Source of the DNA: Macrothele yani
Taxonomy: Eukaryota > Arthropoda > Arachnida > Araneae > Macrothelidae
Reading direction: 5' to 3'
Length of the DNA: 64,000 nt
Assembly: GCA_039090855.1 (NCBI GenBank)
Contig: CM077011.1
Coordinates: forward strand, 35,111,501 to 35,175,500
Every line of letters starts with the position of its first letter. Positions within the stretch are counted from its first letter, which is position 1. Positions 32,850 to 44,440 of the stretch are shown here, piece by piece. Under the pieces are notes generated by a model. That model worked only from the letters and a program-made list of their open reading frames with translations, did not search any database and was not told where the DNA came from. The position numbers and the translations under genes are program-made.

Positions 32850-33830
32850 GAGTACAAATCAGTCCAAAATTTAGTCTCCATCGTTTACCACGACCAGCTT
32901 CATCGTCTGTGCAGCTTTTGGATACGTCCTCTGTAGAATTGTGGAGGCTTGGACGCAAAGAATTGAGTAAGTACGCTTTCGACATCGTCCCTGTGGGTGA
33001 ACCGCTGTCCGTCCAGGAAATATTGCAATGACCGGAAAAGGTTGTAGCACCGGGCAATGTCCGGGCAATAGGCTGGATGCGGCAGCAGCTCCCTGGCCAG
33101 GTCCTTGACCTTGCGACAGGTCACCCGTGCTGTGCGAGGTCTGGCTTCATACTGTTGTAGGAGGACGCCCTTGCGGTTCAACAGTACTGGTCGTTTCGAC
33201 GTGAACGATGCGAGCAGATGGCCGAGCAGGCGACAGTACACATCGGCGGTGATGTCCAGCTGTAGCTCAAAAATACGATACCCCACTTATCCCAACAAAC
33301 AGACACCAGCACCTTACATGGGTGTAAGCCGGCTTTGGAGGTCGGCATGGGCTTCTCTTTTAGATGCAACCACTATTTGCAGGTGCTGGCATTGTCATGG
33401 AGGACCCATTTCTCGTCACCTGTCACAATGCGGTCCAAGAACGGGTTCAATTTGGACACGTGCAAACAAGGAAACTTATGCCCTCGTGAGATTTACTTTC
33501 TGAAACTTCCCTCTTGTACATTTACCCAATTTTACACAGGTGTGTGATAATGCCCGTGTGAGTAGTCCCTAGCTGTTCGGCCAACTTCCGCGTGGTCACG
33601 CGTGGATCGGTCTCCACTAAGGTCTTCAGCATATTCACATCCATCGTTTAGGGTCTTCCGGCTTTTGGGACGGTCTGACAAGTCAAAATTTTCCTCTCGA
33701 AACCGTTCGAACCAAAGACAGTATCGACGATGTGGATGTGGTATTGGAGTACACACTGGTAATGTTTCTTACAGCACTTTCGGGGGTCCTACTGGAACGA
33801 AATTCATACAGCCTTCAATGGCGAATGTGT
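32850..33830 (-). pseudogene. mariner transposase, broken
   Basis: On the minus strand, RRYCLWFERFREENFDLSDR near 33680-33735 is the WF-RF-G-FDL-D junction that follows the paired HTH of mariner proteins. RIVTGDEKWVLHDN near 33395-33440 carries the first Asp. PTSKAGLHPCKVLVSVCWD near 33290-33345 and eroded downstream blocks follow. The second and third Asp motifs (expected QDNA and PDLAP-like) are hard to find because of substitutions and stops. The N-terminus is eroded. The 3' end is occupied by Tc1 family B copy 2. Confidence 0.85.
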
Positions 33831-33959
33831 TCCTCGTCCACTTCCATGTTGGTTGGAACTTACACTCTTCGCCTTCTGACGGCTAACTGCCCCTGACTTA
33901 AGCCACCTATCTGCTGATGCCATGCTTGTGTGCTGTACAATTTCAGTGGTCGGGGTTTC

Positions 33960-34255
33960 AACGTCGGGTTCCTCGTCATCGAACATTACTTCCCTTCCAA
34001 CCCAATAAATAACAACGCTACGTTGAGAGCTAACAGTGTCGAATGGTACTGTAATATTGTAGCCTGGGCATTAATATTTGTCAGGAGGAAAGTTAAGTAA
34101 TAATTGTAAGGAAAATAAATTGTAGGCACTTTTCGCGCCATTTTGATGCAGCTGGACAGGGATTAATTTCGTTTCTCAGCGTCGCAACAGAAGGAAAGTT
34201 AGATTTATGGTTTCGTGGATGTATGAAGGGGAACTGGCATAATGATCTGTAAGGT
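33960..34255. other. No gene seen
   Basis: Nothing recognisable. Confidence 0.5.
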
Positions 34256-34775
34256 GAGAGAGAAGGCATTTTTAAGGAGTGTCCGCACCTTCTTGGAAAG
34301 CGTAGACTTCACTCTTTTGCAGGAGACGCTTTTCTGGGGGATGTTTCTCAGCAACAGGAGGTTTCACTCGGTTACAAGGGAATTCGGTGAGAAGGAGTGG
34401 AGATAGCGAGGTGTGAAAATCTTGATCGTCGGTGTGATTTGGGGAAAATGCTGGGAGTTTAGGAAGAATGGAGGAGGAAGCGAATACTGGCCGTAACAGG
34501 AAGGCGATCAACGAGTTAATGATAACAGAGTGCAGTAAAGTAAATCAGGACCATGCTTTGAGACATTCCTCGTAACATCTGAACAAACACCTTCCTCACT
34601 GCAAGAGCGAGCTAATACTTGGGTTGATATTTTATTCACATTTTATTTATCTGCATCAATACGGTAAAATATGTGTTAAGGTCCAGAAACAAAAACTCTC
34701 TGGAAGCAAAGCATCAAGCGAACACTTCACACAGGACGCTGTAATATAACTCAGCTCTAAGCCCTGTAACAGTAT
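34255..34775 (+). repeat. Dispersed repeat R2, copy 2
   Basis: Patchy alignment with 24930-25470 in the same orientation. The 3' part (agcgaacacttcacacagga, agccctgtaacag) is the clearest match. Confidence 0.6.
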
Positions 34776-35697
34776 GGAGGTACGAAGAGTGTAGATAGCT
34801 ATGATTGCTAAAATTATAAGAGCTTGTCGTTTATATTGTCACATGATTTACAAGTGTTGATTATCAACTGAAAGTTACGTTAAAATAAAGCGTATTTCGA
34901 GATTGCTACTTCACGTTGGTGATTACTTCAGGTTTGTGACAAATAATGTTCGGACGAATGAACAAGTGGGGAGGTTTTGTACGTTTCTGATTGTTTTAGC
35001 ACTTGCAGATGTCGTTTGTTCAGCGAGTGTTTAGGTAAGTATTAATTAGTTACCAATAACATCAAACAACCAAAAACATTATAGTAGGAAGAGTGATTAA
35101 ACATGGCGAGAAAAATGCGGAACATTCAGTAAACAACGCACAAATCCCATGTACCGAAATATGCCGGTCCATAAATTCTTACAAGCTGAGAAGAAGACTA
35201 TCTTTTTCTGATGTTTACGTACAATGCGATTCATACACGCATAACAGAAGACAGATTCGGTGATAGAAAGATGCCCACATTGCGTATAATATCCAGGGAA
35301 ACAAAGTTTGATGCCACTTGCCCTCCTGATGTAAATTCTCTCGTGAGTGTGAGGGGGTATTGAGGAAAGACGGTCATACTTCTCGGAGGTTTCGGTTTCA
35401 ACATTAACGCACCACATGGAAGTGTTGGAGCCTTAAAATAAATGCATATAAGTCTGCTGTGCGTGACATTATCACACACTATTATATCAGAACAAGCAAG
35501 TTGTGGTATTGAATTATACATATCGCAACGAGTTTTTTCATTATCATGCTGCATTAACATTAGATCTTTTATAGTACATTTTTCCAAATTTAATTTTGTT
35601 TTTCATCGTAATTTTTCAAACCAATTAAATGCTTTGCAACACGAGATTTTTTTCATTGTCACTGACGTTCAATTACGTTTAAAAAAAGAACCAGTAC
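34775..35697. other. No gene seen
   Basis: AT-rich, with several short open frames on both strands that show no recognised motif. Confidence 0.5.
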
Positions 35698-37000
35698 ATT
35701 ATATGACCACCTACCTAATAAGCTGTAGGACCTCCTTTAACCTGCAAAACAGCGGCCACTAGGCGAGGCATCGATTCGATGAGGTGGCGATAAGTATCCT
35801 GGTGTATCTGGTACCATAATGTCAACAGCAGGTCCTCCAGTTCCCGTAAATTTCGGGGTTTTTTTTTTTTCTTTTTTTATTGGAGGTTTAACGACCACCG
35901 TGAGCAACTCAATGGGCTATAAGCAGTCGCCCGTCCCTAATTTAGGGTCACTGGTTCCAGGGAAGGGAGAGAGCCAGTGCCGTAAGACAAACACAACATC
36001 CATGCCTCACCGGGATTCGAACCCGGACCCCTTACGGACGAATGATCAGAGGCCAGCGCCTTAGACCACTGCGCCACCGGGGCGGCATTTCGGGGTTGTG
36101 GTGATTTAGCGCGAACGTGCTTTCCCAAGTCGAACCACAAATGTGGGTTCATATCAGATAAATTTGAAGGTCAGGGCATTAACAGAAAGTCACCAGCCTG
36201 TTCCTCGAACCACTCCTTGACGATTCTGGCAGTGTGACATGGCGAATTATCCTGTCGGTAATGGCCATCGCCAACAGGGAACACAATTGCCATGATTTGG
36301 TGAACTTGGTCCTCAACGATGTTCAGATACCTGACAGCTGTCTGGGATTGTGCTATTGGGGTAATGGGACCTAAAGTGTCCCAAGAAAACATCGCCCACA
36401 GCATAACACCGCCGCTGCCGGCCTGTATCCGCCCAACAGTTCATCCCAGAGCTATAGCCTTCGTTGGTAATCGGCGTATCCGCGCTCGGCCGTCTATGTG
36501 ATGCACCACGAATCTTGATTCGTCAGAGCAGGCAACTTTCTTCCAATCATCGACGGTCTAAGCCCAATGATCTTGGACCCATTTCATGCGTTGTTGGTGA
36601 TGACGTACAATGAGCATGGAGACCCAGCTGAGTTTTCGGCTACGCAGGCCAATGCGCAGAAGGCTGCATGACACTTTTTCCCTGATCACCACTGTTGTAG
36701 CTCTGTGCGATTTGTGGCACCGTGACCCTGCGGTCGCTGTGAACATTGCGCGACAGTCTCCGCTCCCCTCTGGCATCAATAAGCTGCGGACGACACACGG
36801 CTTGACGACTGTTCGTCGTTTGGCCATCTGTGTACCACTTTTGATACGTACTCACTACAGCGGCACGTTAACAACCCACAAGTCGAGCAGTATCCGAGAT
36901 CGTAGCTCCGAGGCACCGTGTCATCACAATTTGTCCTTTATCAAACTCCGATAAATCCGCAGCTTTTCCCGTTGTGACTCCGTACTATCCGAAAGCTGAT
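35698..37000 (-). pseudogene. Tc1 family E transposase, split by a SINE
   Basis: The outer edge tatgaccacctacctaataa is shared with the Tc1 at 62.6-63.8 kb. On the minus strand a start region near 36980 leads to an [22 protein letters not shown] helix-turn-helix. A STYQKWYTDGQ segment near 36850 follows, then WAMFSWDTLGPITPI near 36375-36400 and YRQDNSPCHTARIVKEWFEE (second Asp) near 36220-36265. The C-terminus, HLIESMPRLVAAVLQVKGG, is near 35725-35790. A SINE lies between the last two. The C-terminal Glu region is degraded. The 5' terminus of the element was not found. Confidence 0.85.
35861..36086 (-). mobile_element. SINE family 1, copy 7 (inside Tc1 E)
   Basis: Full length with T-rich tail. 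The target duplication atttcggggtt lies at 35850-35860 and 36087-36097. Because it interrupts the transposase coding sequence cleanly, it is younger than that Tc1. Confidence 0.95.
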
Positions 37001-37705
37001 CCTCGAGTTGTTTAAATGCTGCTCTGTGAACTTCACGTGCTCCACCGTTCGGTCTCCAGGCGCGCTAATTTCTTTAGGCTGGGGTTGTTCAAAATGTAAT
37101 GGGTCATCGGTGCAGTGTAATTTCGCAAAACACCTAAATATAAAATTTACTCTTGATTGCTACAATAGTTTTCTTTATTGAGGTGTCCATAGACTGATTA
37201 TACATAGATATCATAAGAGAATAAAATCACCTGTACGTGATCTAACAGGTGAATTGTGGATCTAGACTGACGCTATAGAACAGAAAGCCTTTTCAATAAT
37301 CGTTAACTCAAACAATGTATAAAACAGCAAAAATTGAAATTAATGTTTACGAAGACGCACATCTGCATTACATACAAAAGAAATAAACAGCTTTGTGAAT
37401 ATTTCAGTAAGAGGAACCCACGATTTCAAAAATACCTACGATACATATTTATAAGAATATCGGCAGAGAAACCAATTACAATTTTGAAGATAAAAATAGT
37501 TACAGAGAATTGAAACAAACAAGCAACCCCCCCCGCAGAATATGTTGCTATCATACAATAAGGAAATTCCATTATGCTTTACCAAAAACATCTTATCAAC
37601 ATTCCACATGCAAAATTAAAAACAGAAAACAATATTAATTGAATACTAAAGCATTATTCACTTTGTTAATGGTATGTATTCCTTCTGGTTTCAAAATTAA
37701 TTCGA
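37000..37705. other. No gene seen
   Basis: AT-rich sequence without supported features. Confidence 0.5.
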
Positions 37706-38396
37706 ACACGTTACAACGGAGCGCAGTTACATAGAAACGTGATGCTTGCCATAGGGATTTAGGCAGTGACGTCACAAAGAGGCAGACTACTGGAAGAGCG
37801 GGATAAGAATAACCTTTCTGACTTTGATTATTCATTTTTGGTCCTTTTTCGCAGCTATGGATGGATTTTTTTTTCATGTTATTTTCGCAGCTATGGATGA
37901 TTTTTTTTATTAATTCCATTTGTGGTCATTTTCACAGCTATGGATGGATTTTTTTATTAATTCCAACAGGTTACAATGGGGCGCAGTTACATAGAAACCG
38001 TGAATTTTTACCATAGAGATTTGGGCAGTGACGTCACAAAGAGACAGACTACTGGAAGAGCGGGGTAAGAATAACCTTTCAGACTTTGATTATTCATTTT
38101 TGGTCATTTTTCGCAGCTATGGATGGATGGATTTTTTTTCATGTCATTTCCGCAGCTATGGATGTTTTTTTTTAATTCCATTTTTGGTCATTTTCGCAGC
38201 TATGGATGGATTTTTTATTAATTCCAACACGTTACAATGGGGCGCAGTTACATAGAAACCGTGAATCTTTACCATAGAGATTTGGGCAGTGACGTCACAA
38301 AGATACAGACTACTGAAAGAGCTGGGTGAGAATAACCTTTCTGACTTTGATTATTCATTTTTGGTCATTTTTCGCAGCTATGGGTGTATTTTTTTT
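37705..38396 (+). repeat. 260-bp tandem repeat, about 2.7 copies
   Basis: Each unit begins near acgttacaatggggcgcagt, contains gggcagtgacgtcacaaaga and ends in sub-repeats of cgcagctatggatgga with T tracts. Unit starts are near 37705, 37965 and 38226. Each unit carries a perfect tgacgtca palindrome. Confidence 0.93.
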
Positions 38397-39010
38397 TATG
38401 TAAGTATCTTAGAAAAGCGCTCCCCAAAATTTCATTACGTGAATATCAATATTCATTACATCTTGAAATTCACTTTTTTTCACTTTCTCGTCCTAATGGC
38501 CTGAAGTTTAGTTGGTGCAAAGAGTGCACTGTTTATCGGACCCGTTTGAACTTCTCGGGTTTCATTTTTCAATGAGCCTTATCTTTTTTCAGCAGCAGAG
38601 AAAAAGCATTGTATGTGAAAACGTTCGACACAGAGGAAGAAACTCGCAGGTCACGCAAAGTTGGGTAACAACCATGCTTAATGAACCATGCAGCAACAGG
38701 AGCAGAAGCTAGTCATCTATGAGGGCGCTTAAAAGAGAAAAACCTCCCATAGGACGGAAAAGAATGAAAACAGACGATCTAAGAGTTGGGTTTGGTAGAA
38801 AAGGGTTGTGAGAAAAACGGCTGTTATTCTTGATCGTTAAGGGCCAATAATCTCTACACTAATGACAGTCATTTCCAGGAAATGCCAGATGCAAGGAAAG
38901 AAACTGCCTTCCTGTATACAGATGTTTTCCGCTATCCGAAAGTAGAGCGTTCCTATAAAACCTTTCATAATCCAAAATAACGTAAAGCGAAGAAGCAATT
39001 ACCATTCATT
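38396..39010. other. No gene seen
   Basis: Nothing recognisable. Confidence 0.5.
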
Positions 39011-39014
39011 TATA

Positions 39015-40355
39015 CACTGTAAAAAAATTTCTGAAATTCACGGGCAAGTTTCCGTCATTTTTTTTTTTTTTTCGTGAATTAACGAAGCATGTTTCTGATA
39101 CAACCTTTTCCGTGAAATGACGGGAAAAACCTGAATTTAACGGACTTTTCGTGCAGCGGGAAAATTCTGAATTTTCAGAAACCTTTTCGCAGTTTCTTTC
39201 TTATATTGACGGTAAATTACCGTTTTAGAGATCTGTTAACGGAAAATTCTGAAATTTCAGAAACCTTTCAGCAATTCCTTTCGTATATTAACGGAAAATC
39301 TCCGTTCTCACTTTTTCCGTATCCGTATGACGAGAAATTTCCGATAATAGTAGCGATTCGTGGAAATACTTGAGGTTTGATTAACTTTCAAATTTCAATC
39401 GTCTGTCGAATTTTGGAGTTCCGTAGGATATCCCTTCTCCTTTCCCCTATTTGGTGCACCAGCTACTTATTATATATTGTGTTACTGTAAGAAACCGGGT
39501 AGTTATTGTACAGATGATTATACAATGTCTCTGTATCAGTCCTTGGACAATTTAAGACAAAAAGCTATTATAGCTATCAAGAGAAAATTTTATATTTAGT
39601 TTTTTTTTTTTTTGTTTGTGGGAAATAATATAAAAAGTACATTTCACCTTTTTTAAAGATAAATGAAAATCATCGTCAGTTTAAAAAAGTCATGTTGCGA
39701 AAAATTTTGTTGCTTTGAAAAACCACGATGAAAAATGCTTAATGTTTGAAAGATCCTCCTATAGGGAAAAAAATTGCAATCCTATTCAGAAAAATTAATA
39801 AGCTCCAACAGAAAATAAAATGATTAAATCACTCACTTTAATGACAAAAAACAAAATTCCTTTGTCGCAGAATTAGTTTTACGAGTCAGATTGCCGATCG
39901 TTTATGGGTTGTCAGGATCGTTTCTGGGTTCGGGCCGCGGGTGGTCTAGTGGTCAGCGTTCGTGACTGCCATGGATATAATCTCAGGTTCGATCCTGGGC
40001 AGGTACGAACATTCGGACCACTAAATACCCGCCGTGCGTCGGATGGGAACGTTAAGCCGTCGGACCCGGGTACTGCCCCCGTTAATAAATAAGGGAGTCT
40101 TCCTACCCCTTTCTACCTCGCTTCCGTGTCACTTTCCTATCCAGCGCTCTAGCCCAAATCTCCTAGCTTTCTATTTCTAAGGGTTGTTTAAGACCTGGGG
40201 TCAGACACTCTCTTCCTAAAATCCTCTACATATGATATAATATATATGATTAATGATCGTTTGTGGCTCAGTTGGTAAAGGAGCAAGTTACCTGTTAGAC
40301 GAGCTGTGAACGTCGGGTGTTCGATCCTGACCTCACCTGAAGGATTCTCTGGGGC
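39015..40355 (+). mobile_element. TA-flanked inverted-repeat element T, copy 1, 3'-truncated, with SINE
   Basis: It starts ta-cactgtaaaaaaatttctg and aligns through to about 40350 with the complete copy at 46867-48058. Shared sequence includes cgtgaattaacgaagcat, tgaggtttgattaac and ctccaacagaaaataaaat. It is interrupted by a SINE of family 2 at 39928-40254. It ends where a hAT terminus (cagtggtgcaccc) begins, so its right end is lost. Confidence 0.82.
39928..40254 (+). mobile_element. SINE family 2, copy 1
   Basis: The tRNA-like head has an A box (tggtctagtggtcagcg) and a B box (ggttcgatcctgg). The body includes ttaataaataagggagtctt and aaatctcctagctt. The target duplication gatcgtttctgg / gatcgtttgtgg lies at 39916-39927 and 40255-40266. 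The element T paralogue lacks it. Confidence 0.92.
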
Positions 40356-40392
40356 AGTGGTGCACCCAGAAATTCTTGTTGGAGGGGGCTGT
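40356..40392. mobile_element. hAT-like left terminus only
   Basis: cagtggtgcacccagaaatt followed by cttgttggaggggg looks like a hAT MITE end. No partner terminus was found nearby. The Tc1 remnant starts right after it. Confidence 0.5.
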
Positions 40393-41447
40393 ATATACCA
40401 ACAAGTAATTGGACACCTGTGACAGCAAAGGAAAACGAAGTTTATTCACCTTCAGTAGTTGGTGGAGCCTCCACCAGCGGCGATTACAGCTGCGACCCTC
40501 CGGGGCATACTCTCAACCAGGCGTTGTACGACGGCTAGCGGTATTTTCTTCCACTCGGCTTGGAGAAGACAGGTCAGTTCCTTCACCGATTTCGGACGGT
40601 GGGGGCACCCCTTAAGTCGACGCTCCAACTCTTCCCAGAGGTGTTCGATAGGGTTAAGGTCCGGGCTCTGCGCAGGCCAGCGTATTCGATTAACCCCATT
40701 GTCACCATACCAAGCCATGATGGACCTCGCAACATGACAGGTGGCATCGTCATCCTGACAGTAACATGGGTCCACCCCGTAAAACTGCCACAACGTAGGA
40801 AGCGCATGGTCATCCAAAATGGTGCAGTAGGTCTCGGCGTTGAGTCTACCAGGAATTGCGACCAAGGGTTCCATGCCATACCAGGAGAAAAAACCCATAG
40901 CATAATTCTACCGCCGCCGAACTTTACAGTTGGCATAATACATTCCGGCAGGAGGCGTTCTCCTGGCAGGCGCGAAACCCAGACCCTGCCATCCGAACGG
41001 TAGAGGGTGAACCTTGATTCGTCGCTCCAGAGAACCTGTTTCCACTGTTCAACGGTCCACTGTCGACGTTCTTTTCACCACGTTAGCCGAGCAGCGCTAT
41101 TGGACTTGGTGATCAAAGGCTTGTGGGCGGCAGCACGTCCATGATAACCGAGCAGATGGGCTTCCTTACGGATGGTATTCATCGAAAGAACACTCCCGGA
41201 TGCCTGTTGAAATTCCTCGCGAATGTGCCCATCGATTTGGTGCGGTTCTTCCGAATTTCTCTGGCCAGCACCCGTCGGTCTCTAACTCCCAGTTTTGTGG
41301 GTCTGCCGGGACGGGGCACATTCCGGCAGTCACCTCTCATCTTCCACTTGCCAATCACGTAGGCCACTGTCGATTTTGGGTACTTCAACTCGCTGGATAT
41401 GTCACGTATGGATAGGCCATTTCTGTGATACCCGACTATTACACCTT
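40393..41447 (-). pseudogene. Tc1 family G transposase, 5'-truncated
   Basis: The element edge taccaacaagtaattggaca is visible at the left. The minus strand holds an ISSELKYPKSTVAYVIGKW recognition helix near 41340-41405 and the basic RPGRPTKL linker. After a shift comes MGFFSWYGMEPLVAIPG near 40850-40898. CYCQDDDATCHVARSIM (second Asp, in place of the usual QDNAP) is near 40735-40770, and QSPDLNPIEHLWEELERR (catalytic Glu) is near 40630-40680. It ends at 40452 with GGGSTNY. The 148-residue C-terminal frame is open. The first Asp block is eroded and the 5' inverted repeat is missing. Confidence 0.88.
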
Positions 41448-41990
41448 TCTATGGAGGCTTGATGCCGAATGTAGTTCCCGAAAAAGGAGCTTAGCGGCGC
41501 TATTCGCGCTGCTCGGGGTGAGCCCTGTCTCTATAACGGCTCGCTGCAAAACAAACGCTGGAAGCTATTTTCGCCTTCTTCGTAAAAGCGAAAATCGGAT
41601 TTTTTTCAGTTAGCAAAAACAGGTACTAATGTAGGTCTTTTGTAAAAGCGAAGGGGCGTAAAGCGAACCTGCAAAAAGCGAGGGGTACTTCTCCTTTAAG
41701 AAAAGACACTTTCAAAACTAGGAGATCTCTCAGCTGCTAGAGACATATCGTACTAACGTTGCAACGACCTTGTATACAGGTAGATGTTTCGAAGGTATAA
41801 TAGACTGCGACCATTATTATATTAAGAAAAAAATTTCTGTTGCAATATTGGTATTTAACTTTATCCGAATACCATTCCACCCAACGTAGGTTTCATCTTT
41901 AAAATTTCTAAGTGTGTATGGAAATTGAAAATGCTTGACAGTATTGTTTCATTCCATATATTTACACTGCTCAACTAAGGCGTTCTAGAA
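41447..41990. other. No gene seen
   Basis: Nothing recognisable. Confidence 0.5.
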
Positions 41991-41992
41991 AA

Positions 41993-42168
41993 CAAGGCCA
42001 TGCCATCAGAGAGATGAGTTACTTCTTTTTGTGACGTCATGAGGAAACCAAAGCTTCCGATTGGCTTCTAAGGCTATCATGTGTGACCTCAAACACACCA
42101 CCAGTCCGTGTAACATGAGAATGACGTCACAAACGGAGGGTACTCATCTCTCTAATGTCATGGCCTTG
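41993..42168. mobile_element. 176-bp MITE
   Basis: Inverted ends of about 45 bp, starting caaggccatgccatcagaga and ending with its near complement catggccttg. Both arms include gtgacgtcat. A target duplication is not obvious (ctagaaaa versus catatatg), so the superfamily is uncertain. Confidence 0.75.
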
Positions 42169-42599
42169 CATATATGTGCTTCCTGTATGTCCTTGGCTCG
42201 ACACAGAAAATGTCATACCATAAAGGAAGGTGAGAAAAAACTTACCACGCATGTTGACAAGCAAGTGGGAAAGAAGTGATTCAGTTTTTTGAGAGATTAC
42301 ATTAACGCAATGGGAGAAAAGATAATGTTCTGTGGCCTGTGTCAGTAGGTCGCAGGACGACAACGTTGGGCTATACATTAGATAACACGGCGTGGCATCC
42401 AGTGGAAAAGTCCCCGGATGATGTCTTGAAGTATTGCTATCCGTGGGTCTTTAACCTGTGTCCACAATTCAACAGCGCCAGAGGGTCCTGCAAGGGCGTT
42501 AATCCGTCTGCTAATGACGTCCCACGCATCCTCTGTTGCGGAGTCCGGTCATAACCAGGGCCAGGAAGTATCTTGTCACCTTGTAGACACTACAGAGGA

Positions 42600-44440
42600 T
42601 GTTCAAACACTTTCAGAACGATTTTTCAGCAATATAATTAAATTAATGTTTAAAATAAAGTTCTCTCTTTCTCAAATGTTCTATCTGATTGCCCTTACTC
42701 TCGATATGAACTTATATCTAAATTTCCAAAAAAACCGGGATTTTTTTAAAACTGGTAGTGATATTTTATTCCACTATTCTTACATTGCTTTCCTTAGTCC
42801 AATTTTTGTTTTAGGACTGCGAAAGCAGTCCGAAGGCACAATAGTCGATTGGTGACACATCAGGGGACTTTGAAGGAATATGAGCAAAAAGTAGAGTTGA
42901 TACCAGTCTCTTTTTTTTCATTTTTTTTTTTTAAGAAATAAAGGGGTAGATTTGGATGTATGACTGGTAGCCTTATCTTGATGGAGTTCTACTCTTTGAA
43001 GGCTCTGTGGATAAAGGAATGTTATTTCCTCTTTAAAGATAGGAGTTAAAATATTATTTTCGTAATATGTAGAATTGATTTTAACATTCTTATCAACTTT
43101 TCTCAACTGTAATTTCCCATTGCACGAGAAACCAGAAGTAATAATGAATCCTTTACTGAAACTTTCTTTGGGTTCTTGCAACCAAGTCAGAAACTCTTTA
43201 TCTACTCTTTTGTGATATTAATTGAAATTTTTTTGTTGCAGTCGTTTAGGCAGATCCATGCTTCACCAACAGTCACAATAAATTTCCATCTGCCTCCAGA
43301 TAAAGAGATTTTCATAAAGTAGTCTACACCGTGTCCTGCGCTCAGCCACGTGCCTAGACAAAAGGCGATGAACCTTATGTCTTTTTCTCTTTCCAGATTC
43401 AAATCTTTGTTTATTACCTTGTTTACAGTTAATACAATTATTTTTTTTTAACGATTTAGTGATTTCTTTTCGAGTAGGTGGATTTTCTTTTAAGACCAGA
43501 GACCTTACTTTTGAAATAGTCGCAAACGTGCGTGCCTTCTTTTGACATTCATTTGGTGTTCTTTTTCCTGTTAAAAGCAATGCTTGAAGAGCTTTTCCTC
43601 TATTATTAATAATATTGCTTATTTTACATTTAGAAATGCTAATTCCATGATTTTCACAGCGTTCTTTAGCCCTTTAACCGGCTGGGACGAGTTAACTCGG
43701 GGTTACCAAAATTGGCTGAAGTCATCTGGAACAAATGTTTTCGGTGTCTAATAAGTGGGCCGAACGCGATTGGAAGTAAACCTAGGCATCAGAAAGCGTT
43801 GCTTTACCTTTAGCTTTCTTATTCAAGGGGGTCATTTATGAAGATGATTGACACTAATCCTTTCGGACTGAATACCTGCTGAAAAGGCTGTGGTAATAGT
43901 TACGATCCTAAGAAAGGAGAGAGAAGATGTTTGACTCACTTGTTTCGACACAGTGGCATGATCTTTGTGTCAGAGGTACTTGCCCTTCCCCATTATCCCT
44001 TGGGTCATGCAGCAGAGAACAAAGGACTAGAAGGGAGTTCGTATCATCAGAGTTAGGCTATGACTGGTACAGATGATGGTTGATTGTCGCAGGTTTATGG
44101 GCGGGGCTTTTCAGATGAGAGAGCAAAAGGAATTGTTTTTCCGTAGCTTTTGTAAAACCCGGCCGCTATATGAGCATTTCTATTTGGGGAGCTCAGGAAG
44201 TGATGGTCTGACTCAGTCAGTGTTTCTGATACATCGGCCGCTTAAAGGGTTAATTACACAATACGAATATTTTTCTTCATAAAGAGAAAACACAATCCAC
44301 AGCTAGTCTACGTGCGCGATTTTCGTAGTAGACCATATTTAACTGCAGCAAATGTTTTTTTTTCGTGTTCATCTAACACGTCGTTGTCAGTTTTAATTTT
44401 TTGAACTGCTTTTGTTTTCTGTAATTCCTTATCAAAGACG
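42600..44440 (-). pseudogene. maT/mariner-superfamily transposase, split by a piggyBac MITE
   Basis: The minus strand carries DNVL-EHEKKTFAAVK near 44330-44400 at the N-terminus. After the piggyBac MITE come KERCENHGISISKCKISNI, KVRSLVLKENPPTRKEITKSL near 43440-43500 and HVAERRTRCRLLYENL. Then come FIVTVGEAWICLNDCNKK near 43210-43270, GFIITSGFSCNGKLQLRKVDKNVKI near 43075-43150, VELHQDKATSHTSKST (second Asp) near 42945-42990, and in another frame SPDVSPIDYCAFGLL (third Asp) near 42790-42830. The arrangement matches Tc1/mariner-superfamily proteins with a longer DD spacing. The first catalytic Asp is replaced by Gly (VGEAW). The element boundaries are approximate. Confidence 0.75.
43670..44249. 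mobile_element. piggyBac-type MITE
   Basis: The inverted ends are ccctttaaccggctggga and, from the right, ccctttaagcggccgatg. The flanks are ttag (43666-43669, one change from TTAA) and ttaa (44250-44253). The transposase reading frame of the host element resumes across the insertion. 580 bp, no ORF of its own. Confidence 0.88.

Noticed and set aside
34775..35697. Open frames of 106-118 residues as genes
   Set aside because: They overlap on both strands, are not recognisable, and match chance expectation in AT-rich sequence.
39932..40010. tRNA-like A/B boxes as a functional tRNA gene
   Set aside because: The head is followed by the same long body in two copies, both with target duplications, so it is a SINE. 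No copy folds into a convincing cloverleaf with a paired acceptor stem.
41993..42168. hAT assignment for the 176-bp MITE
   Set aside because: The ends look plausible, but the 8-bp flanks do not match, so only a MITE call is kept.
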